Source: Planctomycetota bacterium
GTDB lineage: Bacteria; Planctomycetota; MHYJ01; JACQXL01
Direction: 5' to 3'
NCBI GenBank assembly: GCA_016208805.1
Contig: JACQXL010000048.1
Coordinates: 8,496 to 16,568 of the forward strand
Length of the DNA: 8,073 bases
Numbering within the stretch: position 1 is the first letter of the stretch; every line of letters starts with the position of its first letter. Of the stretch, positions 1 to 5,442 are shown piece after piece. The notes under the pieces were generated by a model. It did no database searches and was not told the DNA's origin. It saw only the letters and a program-made list of their open reading frames with translations. A program made the translations under genes and the position numbers.

Positions 1-769
1 AGCCGAAGATTGCGCAGATTATAATCGTCCGCCTGCGTGCGCCAGACGGTAGTGATAAAATACCATAAACCGCCAGACCGACGGCCAATGCGACCCAGCC
101 CCCCTTGGCGCCGGTGGAATACAGAACATAAAGCATTACTAACGATACGGGATATGCGATATGCGATACGAGTTTCGGGAATAAGCGTCTTGAGCCGATT
201 ACAATCGGAATCGTCAGCACCAGAAATCCGCCCATTGAGTTCTGGTAGGTGAATGTCCCGAATGGTTCGTTGGAATACAGTCGTCCGATAAACTCCTTGC
301 GCAGTTCTTCCGGCACGAAGTCCAGCAGATAAGGGCTTTGGGCAACGGCCTGGCGCAGGGCATCCAGCCCCCAAAAGTGCTGGTAGAGCGCATAAAATGA
401 AATCAATACCGCAACGACGGACAGGACGCCAACGAAAAGATACGGCCGTTCTAACCGGACAATCAGGTAAAACAGGATGATATCGGTCAGCCAGCCAAAG
501 GCATACTGGAGCGCTCCGAACTTGTATGGCGCAATGATAAAACCGTATATCACCAATACCGCAAACAGGAATGGCAAATGATATGCTTTTTGTGATTGGC
601 GTGCTTGCCCGCCGGAGTCTTGACGAAGGCGGGCTAAGTGCAGCAACAACGCCATCCAGACGAAAAGACCTATCAGCAGGTTCAGCCCGGCGCCGGCCGT
701 ACTGCCGGAAATGAACAGGCGTAAGATGACACCCGCGATGATAAGAACTATTTCAAAAGATAAAAGCAT
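1..769 (-). CDS. O-antigen ligase/polymerase-like membrane protein, N-terminal part (C-terminus beyond window)
   Basis: An open frame of 256 codons starts at ATG 767-769 and runs off the left edge without a stop. The product is strongly hydrophobic, with several predicted membrane helices (about residues 5-20, 30-45, 66-82, 88-104, 110-130, 180-193, 209-218 and 224-240). The segments FTYQNSMGGFLVLTIP (173-188) and TGAKGGWVAL (219-228) match in character the NxxGG(Y/F) and G(S/A)xGGW motifs of the Wzy/WaaL O-antigen ligase-polymerase family. Such proteins polymerise or transfer lipid-linked glycans on the periplasmic side of the inner membrane. It lies downstream of a WecA-like gene, which fits glycan synthesis. 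No Shine-Dalgarno is visible; TTG at 773-775 is an in-frame alternative start. Two short repeats are embedded in the coding sequence: a 27-nt palindromic element (residues 46-55) and heptamer tandems (residues 200-209). The family call is fairly secure; the exact role (ligase, polymerase or other) is not. Confidence 0.75.
   Translation of the reverse strand, partial: MLLSFEIVLIIAGVILRLFISGSTAGAGLNLLIGLFVWMALLLHLARLRQDSGGQARQSQKAYHLPFLFAVLVIYGFIIAPYKFGALQYAFGWLTDIILFYLIVRLERPYLFVGVLSVVAVLISFYALYQHFWGLDALRQAVAQSPYLLDFVPEELRKEFIGRLYSNEPFGTFTYQNSMGGFLVLTIPIVIGSRRLFPKLVSHIAYPVSLVMLYVLYSTGAKGGWVALAVGLAVYGILSLPSGARRRTIIICAIFG
144..171. repeat. Four tandem heptamers inside coding sequence
   Basis: The heptamers GATACGG, GATATGC, GATATGC and GATACGA follow one another without gaps (consensus GATAYGV, 28 nt). 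They lie within the O-antigen ligase-like gene and encode about residues 200-209 (LVSHIAYPVS) on the minus strand. Because the unit is 7 nt, each copy is read in a different frame, so the array is a DNA-level repeat rather than a protein repeat. Confidence 0.7.
607..633. repeat. 27-nt palindromic element inside coding sequence, copy 1
   Basis: The outer arms are CCCGCC (608-613) and GGCGGG (628-633), joined by GGAGTCTTGACGAA. The same element occurs inside etfB at 4732-4758, with 22 of 27 positions identical on the plus strand. Here it is read on the minus strand, in the O-antigen ligase-like gene, and gives ARLRQDSGGQ, a polar stretch just after a membrane helix. No stop is introduced. Confidence 0.7.
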
Positions 770-784
770 TGGCAAATTAACAGA

Positions 785-844
785 ACACAGATAATGCAGA
801 TTGAAAGGGTTGTTATCTGCGTGTATCTGCGAAAATCAGCGTAC
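785..844 (-). repeat. Intergenic repeat family A, copy A1
   Basis: On the plus strand this reads ACAGATAATGCAGATT, then a spacer, then ATCTGCGTGTATCTGCG and AAAATCAGCGTAC. The two halves are imperfectly inverted. It shares the CGCAGATAAACGCAG-type decamers of the copies at 3104-3165 and 4482-4545. It fills the gap between the WecA-like gene and the O-antigen ligase-like gene and ends about 15 nt before the latter's start. It is the most diverged A copy. Confidence 0.7.
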
Positions 845-850
845 TATAGG

Positions 851-1966
851 CTATGTATTATTCTTGTTTCGCCGCCCGGTATTTTCCAATATGGTGATTA
901 TGGCCAACAGCAATATGACTTGTCCGGCGACTATCAGCGAGCCGACCAGCCCGCTTTTCGGATTTATATGATAAAGGAGTATGGCCGAAAGGCCGGCGCA
1001 GAAGGTCAGCAAATATATGGACAGCACCGCCTCGGACACGCTCATCCCCATCCCAATCAGCCGGTGGGCGAAGTGGTTCATATCGCCCTTGAAGATGGGC
1101 TTGCGGTTCTTGATTCTGATAAAGACGACCACGGCCGTATCAAAGAGCGGGATGGCCACCACCAGCAGCGGCGTGATGATGGCATAAAGCGAATAATTGG
1201 CCTTGTAAAAGGTGAATAATACTGTCAGCGCCGCGATAAGGTAGCCGACGAAAAGACTGCCCGTATCACCCATAAATATCCGGGCCGGATGAAAATTGAA
1301 TATCAGGAACGCCAAGCACACCCCGATAATCGTCAGCAGGAAGCAGGCGATAAAATACTGGCCGGTCTGCACCGCGATAATCAGGAAAACGGTTGAGACA
1401 ATCGCGGCAATCCCGCTGGACAGCCCGTCCATATGGTCCAGCAGATTAAATGAATTGGTCACGGCGACTATCCACAGGACGGTTATGCCGCCGGATATCA
1501 ACCGGCCGGTCAGCCCGGTTTCTTTCAGGAACAGCGAGAATGAAATCCCGTTCAGGACCAGGAAGAGCGCAATGATTATCTGGGCCGATAATTTGGTATA
1601 AGGTCCGAGCCGTTTGATGTCGTCAAGCAACCCGAGCAGGAACATCCCGGTACCGCCCAGGAAGATGATGGAAAGTGTTGGAATCATCTTGAACACCCCC
1701 GGCAGGTAATCATAAATCTCCTTGGGCAGCCAGGTGACCGGGTTATTCATCAGGAAATAGGCGCTGACGATGGCCAGCGAAAAAGTCAGTATCACGCCCA
1801 GGAAAATGGCGATGCCGCCGCCCAGAGGAATCGGTTCTTTATGGACCTTGCGCTCGCCCGGCTCGTCCACAAACTCTATCGCTTTTGATATCCGCCTGAC
1901 CACCGGAATAAAAATAAGCGTTATCAAAAAGGCGGTCAGACAGGTGACAATACCGACTATTTCCAT
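851..1966 (-). CDS. wecA: Undecaprenyl-phosphate sugar-1-phosphate transferase, WecA/TagO/MraY family
   Basis: This 371-residue polytopic membrane protein belongs to the polyprenyl-phosphate N-acetylhexosamine-1-phosphate transferase family. These enzymes move a sugar-1-phosphate from a UDP-sugar to undecaprenyl phosphate on the cytoplasmic face of the membrane, the first step of lipid-linked glycan synthesis. Family motifs occur in order: the DEPGERKVHKEPIPLGGG region (34-51), LLDDIKRLG (113-121) with the Asp pair D115/D116, NSFNLLDHMDGLSSG (171-185), RIFMGDTGSLFVGY (229-242) and HFAHRL (298-303, the HxxHR-type loop). About ten helices and the length match the WecA/TagO branch better than MraY. 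The middle motif is LDHMDGL where many members have IDGLDGL. The start is ATG 1964-1966; the nearest GA-rich stretch lies about 15 nt upstream, in repeat D. The neighbouring ligase-like gene supports a surface-polysaccharide role. The sugar cannot be read from the sequence, so the symbol means the family. Confidence 0.9.
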   Translation of the reverse strand: MEIVGIVTCLTAFLITLIFIPVVRRISKAIEFVDEPGERKVHKEPIPLGGGIAIFLGVILTFSLAIVSAYFLMNNPVTWLPKEIYDYLPGVFKMIPTLSIIFLGGTGMFLLGLLDDIKRLGPYTKLSAQIIIALFLVLNGISFSLFLKETGLTGRLISGGITVLWIVAVTNSFNLLDHMDGLSSGIAAIVSTVFLIIAVQTGQYFIACFLLTIIGVCLAFLIFNFHPARIFMGDTGSLFVGYLIAALTVLFTFYKANYSLYAIITPLLVVAIPLFDTAVVVFIRIKNRKPIFKGDMNHFAHRLIGMGMSVSEAVLSIYLLTFCAGLSAILLYHINPKSGLVGSLIVAGQVILLLAIITILENTGRRNKNNT

Positions 1967-1980
1967 ATAGTTTAATCAAG

Positions 1981-2133
1981 TCCCCTCTAAAGAGACTGTG
2001 TCATAATGTCATTCTGAGGCATTAGCCGAAGAATCTCTGCCATGGAACCCGCATAAAACCGAGATTCTTCGCTTCGCTCAGAATGACAAAAGAGACGTTT
2101 TTGTCATTATGACACAGTCTCAAAAAGAGGGGA
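1981..2133. repeat. Nested palindromic element (MITE-like), family D
   Basis: Perfect 17-nt inverted arms lie at 1992-2008 (GAGACTGTGTCATAATG) and 2105-2121 (CATTATGACACAGTCTC). Inside them are two more perfect 11-nt arm pairs: GTCATTCTGAG 2008-2018 with CTCAGAATGAC 2077-2087, and CGAAGAATCTC 2027-2037 with GAGATTCTTCG 2061-2071. Outside them TCCCCTC (1981-1987) pairs with GAGGGGA (2127-2133). No coding potential is seen inside. It is probably a non-autonomous mobile or repeat element sitting inside another hairpin repeat. Confidence 0.8.
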
Positions 2134-2137
2134 TTTA

Positions 2138-2203
2138 GGGGTGTGTGGCTTTAACACACCCCGCCCGACCCCTGTGGGGTCGGAGCACCCCTCTCAAGAG
2201 GGG
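2138..2203. repeat. Cluster of three GC-rich hairpins at the pyrF 3' end
   Basis: Three consecutive stem-loops are visible. GGGGTGTGT (2138-2146) pairs with ACACACCCC (2154-2162). CGACCCC (2166-2172) pairs with GGGGTCG (2176-2182) across a 3-nt loop. CCCCTCT (2188-2194) pairs with AGAGGGG (2197-2203). The last stem overlaps the end of pyrF. The stems could block 3' exonucleases or slow transcription on either strand, but no run of T follows them, so I do not call a standard intrinsic terminator. Confidence 0.65.
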
Positions 2204-3093
2204 AATATACCTGTGTTTATTTCTTTCCTCATTTCTTGCACTGCTTGTTTTATCTTCTCTCTCCAGTTTTGGGCATCGGGTTTACCGTAGGCGTAGATGA
2301 CGCTCCGGCTGGCGTTGATAATCGCGCCCAGCCCGTCCGGATTAAAATAGCCCTTCAAATCCTGCGCGGTTGCGCCCTGGGCGCCGTAGCCGGGCACCAG
2401 CAGGAACTGGTGCGGCATCCGCGCCCGGAGCCGCTTGGCCTCGTCCGGGAATGTCGCGCCGACCACCGCGCCGAACGAACTGTACCCGTTTTTGCCTATC
2501 AGCCCGGCGCCTAATTTGACCACCTGCTCGGCTACAATATCATAAAGATGTTTGCCCTTATCCACCAATCTATCCTGCAAATCCTTTGAGCCTTTGTTGG
2601 ATGTCTTGACCAGCACGAATGCGCCCTTGCCGGTTGCGAGGCACTCCTTGACGAACGGTTCCAGGCTGTCCTCGCCCAGGAACGGGTTTAGCGTAATGGC
2701 ATCGGCGCTGGAGTTCTTGAGATAGGCCGCGGCGTATGCCTCGGCTGTGGATGCGATATCAGAACGCTTGACATCAAGAATCACGATTAACCCTTTGGTT
2801 GATGCATAAGAAACAGTCTGCTCCAGCGCCTGTATGCCGTCGTGCCCGTATAATTCATAAAACGCCGACTGCGGTTTGACGGCCACCGCATAATCGACGA
2901 CAATATCAATAACCTGCTTGCCGAATTCCCCAATGCTACAGCCGGCGTATTCGGTGGAATTCCAACTCTTGAAGTGTTCAAATCTTTGGATAATTTCTTG
3001 CGGCATCATCTCCAGCCGCGGGTCCAGCCCGACGCAGACACAACTGCCTTTTTCCTTGATGGCGTCTATTAACCTGTCGGCAAAGTTATTCAT
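2194..3093 (-). CDS. pyrF: Orotidine-5'-phosphate decarboxylase, type 2
   Basis: This 299-residue TIM-barrel enzyme decarboxylates OMP to UMP, the last step of de novo UMP synthesis in the cytoplasm. The catalytic signature ILDVKRSDI (105-113) carries the D107-K109-D112 array. The N-terminal VGLDPR (21-26), the VKPQSAFYE segment (72-80), the TLNPFLGEDSLEPF segment, VKTSNKGS, the VPGYGAQGAT phosphate-loop region and the INASRSVIYA segment follow in family order. The length and the long insert before VKPQ are typical of the roughly 270-310-residue type-2 subfamily rather than the roughly 230-residue type 1. The start is ATG 3091-3093; no clear Shine-Dalgarno is seen, and repeat A2 ends only 10 nt upstream. 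The last residues (about IFPS) and the TGA stop come from the hairpin repeat at 2188-2203, so the original C-terminus may have differed. It is probably co-transcribed with hflX upstream. Confidence 0.95.
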   Translation of the reverse strand: MNNFADRLIDAIKEKGSCVCVGLDPRLEMMPQEIIQRFEHFKSWNSTEYAGCSIGEFGKQVIDIVVDYAVAVKPQSAFYELYGHDGIQALEQTVSYASTKGLIVILDVKRSDIASTAEAYAAAYLKNSSADAITLNPFLGEDSLEPFVKECLATGKGAFVLVKTSNKGSKDLQDRLVDKGKHLYDIVAEQVVKLGAGLIGKNGYSSFGAVVGATFPDEAKRLRARMPHQFLLVPGYGAQGATAQDLKGYFNPDGLGAIINASRSVIYAYGKPDAQNWREKIKQAVQEMRKEINTGIFPS

Positions 3094-3103
3094 ACTTGTA
3101 ATA

Positions 3104-3165
3104 GGACGCGGATTTCCGCTGATAAACGCGGATAAAATCCGTAAAATCTGCGTTTATCTGCGTCC
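3104..3165 (-). repeat. Intergenic repeat family A, copy A2
   Basis: The 62-nt element is bounded by GGACGC (3104-3109) and GCGTCC (3160-3165). It contains decamer-like units (GCAGATAAAC type, seen as GTTTATCTGC on the plus strand). Its reverse complement aligns well with copy A3 at 4482-4545, so both copies have the same orientation relative to the gene they precede (pyrF here, etfB there). It overlaps the 3' end of hflX and supplies its TAA stop. Confidence 0.8.
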
Positions 3166-4384
3166 CTTTTTTGATTCCGTAGCCCCCATCTCTTTGGCCT
3201 TCAGCGCATCGCGCGGGCCGAGCCGGACCCGCACCTTTAAATAATCCTTATCCACGATTTGGTCCAGCACCTGGCCCCGCTCGTACAGATAGGCCATCAG
3301 TTTCCCGTTGCCGAGCGGTACGCGCAGATTCAGGACCTTCTGGTATGAGTTTATAATTTCCGATACCTGCTCGTCCAGTAAATTAAGCCCCTGTCCTTTC
3401 AGGGCCGAGGCCGGAATCCCGGCGGCCTGTTTCTGCAACAGCGCCAGCTCCAGCGGGTCGGCTTTATCTATCTTGTTAAAGACAATCAGGGTGCGCTTGT
3501 CGGCGCAGTCCAGTTCTTTGAGCACCTCGTTGACCGCCCTAATCTGGTTGGCCGCATCCGCCGAAGCGGCATCTACCACATGTAAAAGCAGGTCGGCCTG
3601 GCGCACCTCTTCCAGCGTGGCGTGGAATGACGAGACCAGATTGTGCGGCAGATGGCTGATAAAACCGACCGTGTCGGATATCAACGCCTTCTGACCGCTC
3701 TTTAATTCCCAGGTATGCGTCTTGGTATCCAGCGTGGAAAATAGTTTATCCTCCACCAGCACCCCGGCCCTGGTTAGCGCGTTCATCAGGGTGGACTTGC
3801 CGGCGTTGGTGTAGCCGACCAGCGAGATATTGAAATTATCGGACCGGGTGGCGGTCTGGACCTCACGTTTCTTCTGGATATCCTGCAATTGGCGCTTCAG
3901 TTTGACGATATGGTCGCGGGCCAGGCGGCGGTCGGTTTCCAGTTGTTTCTCGCCCGGACCGCGGCCAATCATCGCCCGGCCGGCAATCCGGGAAAAATGG
4001 CCCCAGAGATGCTTCAGGCGCGGCAGGGTGTATTCCATCTGGGCCAATTGCACCTGCAGTTTGGACTGCTGGCTCCGGGCGTGCGTGGCGAAGATGTCCA
4101 GTATTAACTCGGTCCGGTCTATGACTTTTATATCTAAGGCCTCTTCTAAATTACGCACCTGCCCGGGTAGGAGTTCGTTATCAAATATGATGGCGTCTAC
4201 CGGTTCTTGTCATATCGGGCTTGGTCCGTTGCTGGGTGATGCGGTCAACCACCTTGGCGCCGATTGTGTCAACCAGCGAGGCCAGCTCGTCCAGGCTGTT
4301 ATTACCGGAAGAGTTGCCGGAAGACAGGCCGACACCGACCAGGAGGACCCTTTGTTGATAGACCGTAAGTTTGGTTCTTTGCAT
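3154..4384 (-). pseudogene. hflX: HflX-type ribosome-associated GTPase, disrupted by an internal deletion with frameshift
   Basis: HflX binds the 50S subunit and splits stalled or stressed ribosomes. The 5' piece (ATG 4382-4384 to TGA 4181-4183) carries the typical N-terminus RVLLVGVGL...VDRITQQRTKPD. The 3' piece is open from 4209 to TAA 3154-3156 (351 codons) and resumes with VDAIIFDNELLPGQVRNLEEAL. It then holds the HflX helical domain (GRGPGEKQLETDRR), the GTPase motifs G1 GYTNAGKST, G3 DTVGF, G4 NKID and G5 SALKG, and the C-terminal domain. Only 16 nt separate the KPD and DAIIFD codons, where family members have about 22 residues including a YxGxGK motif. So about 50 nt appear missing and the frame changes. 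The GTG at 4156-4158 encodes the V of GQVRNLEE in the family alignment and is unlikely to be a true start. This could be real decay or an assembly error. The last two or three residues and the stop come from repeat A2. Confidence 0.85.
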
Positions 4385-4393
4385 TAAGAAAGT

Positions 4394-4421
4394 AGTATAA
4401 CTTTATCGGGGATAGAGTCAA
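4394..4421 (-). promoter_or_regulatory. Sigma70-type promoter for hflX
   Basis: On the minus strand TTGACT (4416-4421) is followed by a 16-nt spacer and TATACT (4394-4399), close to the -35 and -10 consensus. The -10 box ends only 9 nt before the hflX ATG at 4384, so transcription would begin about at the start codon. No Shine-Dalgarno precedes that ATG, which fits a leaderless or nearly leaderless message. Confidence 0.6.
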
Positions 4422-4439
4422 TAATGAGTTACATTTTTC

Positions 4440-4469
4440 TTGATTACTTGGTCGTGTCTGTGTTATTCT
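4440..4469 (+). promoter_or_regulatory. Possible promoter for the etfBA block
   Basis: TTGATT (4440-4445), an 18-nt spacer and TATTCT (4464-4469) form a moderate sigma70-like match in the divergent intergenic region. Transcription would start near 4476 and run through repeat A3 as the 5' leader of etfB. The match is weak enough to be chance. Confidence 0.35.
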
Positions 4470-4481
4470 GTGGTTTAATTA

Positions 4482-4545
4482 GGACGCAGATAAACGCAGA
4501 TTAGCAGGATTCTATTGCGGCGTGAATCAGCGAAAATCAGCGTCC
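4482..4545 (+). repeat. Intergenic repeat family A, copy A3
   Basis: A 64-nt element bounded by GGACGC (4482-4487) and GCGTCC (4540-4545). It begins with the decamers ACGCAGATAA and ACGCAGATTA and ends with ATCAGCGAAAATCAGCGTCC. It matches the reverse complement of A2. It ends 16 nt before the etfB start, just upstream of the ribosome binding site. Confidence 0.8.
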
Positions 4546-4550
4546 CATTT

Positions 4551-4555
4551 GGAGG
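4551..4555 (+). promoter_or_regulatory. Shine-Dalgarno site that decides the etfB start
   Basis: GGAGG lies 6 nt before ATG 4562-4564. The in-frame TTG at 4556-4558 directly abuts the site and is too close to be used, so ATG 4562 is the preferred start. Confidence 0.75.
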
Positions 4556-4561
4556 TTGAGT

Positions 4562-5347
4562 ATGAACGTTATCGTATGCATCAAGCGAGTCCCCAGCACC
4601 GAGACCAATGTCCGCATCGGTTCGGACGGCAAATCACTGGACCCGGCCGGCGTGGAATACATCATCAGCCCGTTTGACGAGATTGCCCTGGAGGAAGGCC
4701 TGCGCATCAAGGAAAAGGCCGGCGCCGGCCTGCCCGCCGAAGCCTCGGCGCAGGCGGGAGATGTGACCGTTATCTCTTTCGGCCCGGCCGAGACCGCCAC
4801 GACACTGCGCACCTGCCTGGCCATGGGCGCTGATAAGGCCGTCCTGTTGAAACCGGCCGCGCCGGTTAACCCGGAACCGTTCGTGGTCGCATCGGCACTG
4901 GCCGAGGCTATCAAACAGATGCCGCATAATATTATCCTCTGCGGCAAGCAGGCAGTGGATGACGATAACTCACAGGTCGGCGCGATGCTGGCCCGGTTGC
5001 TCAATATCCCGTTTGTCAGTCTCATTACCAAATTAGAGATTACCGACAACAAGGCCGTTGTGCATCGCGAGATTGACGGCGGTTACGAGGTGCTGGAAAC
5101 CGTTCTGCCGGCCGTATTGACCGCCCAGAAAGGGCTCAATGAGCCGCGCTATCCGTCACTCAAAGGCATTATGTCCGCCAAGAAGAAACCGCTGGAAGAA
5201 AATACGGTCACCCCCGCCGCGCCGGGATTGGAAATTATAAAGATGGAGTATCCGCCCATTCGGCCGGCCGGCCGGATTGTCGGCAAGGGCGTTGAAGCCG
5301 TGCCGGAATTGGTGAAGTTACTCAAAGAAGAGGCAAAAGTTATATAA
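4562..5347 (+). CDS. etfB: Electron transfer flavoprotein beta subunit
   Basis: This 261-residue protein is the small subunit of the cytoplasmic ETF heterodimer. ETF takes electrons from dehydrogenases, such as acyl-CoA dehydrogenases, and passes them on through FAD. Family marks are the N-terminal VIVCIKRVP (3-11), SPFDEIALEEGLRIKE (36-51), ISFGPAE (71-77), CGKQAVDDDNSQVG (127-140), REIDGGYEVLE (169-179) and NEPRYPSLKGIMSAKKKP (193-210). The DDD in the CGKQA motif resembles classical ETF (the human-type beta subunit) more than the GDT usual in bifurcating FixA-type proteins, so a non-bifurcating ETF is my weak inference. Residues 58-66 (PAEASAQAG) are an insertion relative to the family. They are encoded by a 27-nt palindromic repeat also found in the O-antigen ligase-like gene. 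etfA follows after a repeat-filled gap of 95 nt. Confidence 0.95.
   Translation: MNVIVCIKRVPSTETNVRIGSDGKSLDPAGVEYIISPFDEIALEEGLRIKEKAGAGLPAEASAQAGDVTVISFGPAETATTLRTCLAMGADKAVLLKPAAPVNPEPFVVASALAEAIKQMPHNIILCGKQAVDDDNSQVGAMLARLLNIPFVSLITKLEITDNKAVVHREIDGGYEVLETVLPAVLTAQKGLNEPRYPSLKGIMSAKKKPLEENTVTPAAPGLEIIKMEYPPIRPAGRIVGKGVEAVPELVKLLKEEAKVI
4732..4758. repeat. 27-nt palindromic element inside coding sequence, copy 2
   Basis: The outer arms are CCCGCC (4733-4738) and GGCGGG (4753-4758), joined by GAAGCCTCGGCGCA. It agrees with the copy at 607-633 at 22 of 27 plus-strand positions. It is read on the plus strand in etfB and encodes P58 to G66. Family members such as human ETFB run from the KEK helix end to the following strand with about ten fewer residues. 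Confidence 0.75.
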
Positions 5348-5350
5348 ATT

Positions 5351-5430
5351 CACCACGAAGACACTAAGACACTAAGAATTAAAAAGTAATTTAGTCTTGG
5401 TGGGCTTTGTGACCTTTGTGTCTTTGTGGT
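5351..5430 (+). repeat. Intergenic repeat family C, copy C1
   Basis: The left end CACCACGAAGACAC (5351-5364) is inverted against GTGTCTTTGTGGT (5418-5430). The octamer AGACACTA is repeated in tandem near the left end. An inner pair, CTAAGAATTA against TAATTTAG, strengthens the fold. It fills the etfB-etfA gap and stops just before the etfA ribosome binding site. Confidence 0.75.
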
Positions 5431-5431
5431 T

Positions 5432-5438
5432 AAGGAGG
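5432..5438 (+). promoter_or_regulatory. Strong Shine-Dalgarno for etfA
   Basis: AAGGAGG lies 4 nt before ATG 5443-5445. It begins two bases after the C1 repeat, so the repeat would place a large hairpin directly next to the ribosome landing site. Confidence 0.8.
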
Positions 5439-5442
5439 AATT

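Noticed and set aside
794..1219. Plus-strand open frame of 141 codons opposite the WecA-like gene
   Set aside because: It lies antisense to a clearly conserved family protein, with low-complexity, His- and Asp-rich composition, and starts inside repeat A1. It is a shadow frame.
2166..2203. Intrinsic (rho-independent) terminator for pyrF or wecA
   Set aside because: The stems are strong, but neither strand shows a T-run directly after a stem, so a terminator cannot be supported.
3830..4387. Plus-strand open frame of 185 codons opposite hflX
   Set aside because: Its length comes from the antisense frame of a GC-rich conserved gene. The product is rich in Arg, Ser, Cys and Trp and resembles no family I know.
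4537..5052. Minus-strand open frame of 171 codons opposite etfB
   Set aside because: It is antisense to unmistakable EtfB and its product has shadow-like composition (Ala, Ser and Arg rich).
3104..5430. CRISPR array
   Set aside because: The repeats differ in family and length, are palindromic, and each sits alone at a gene junction. There is no regular spacer pattern and no cas gene.
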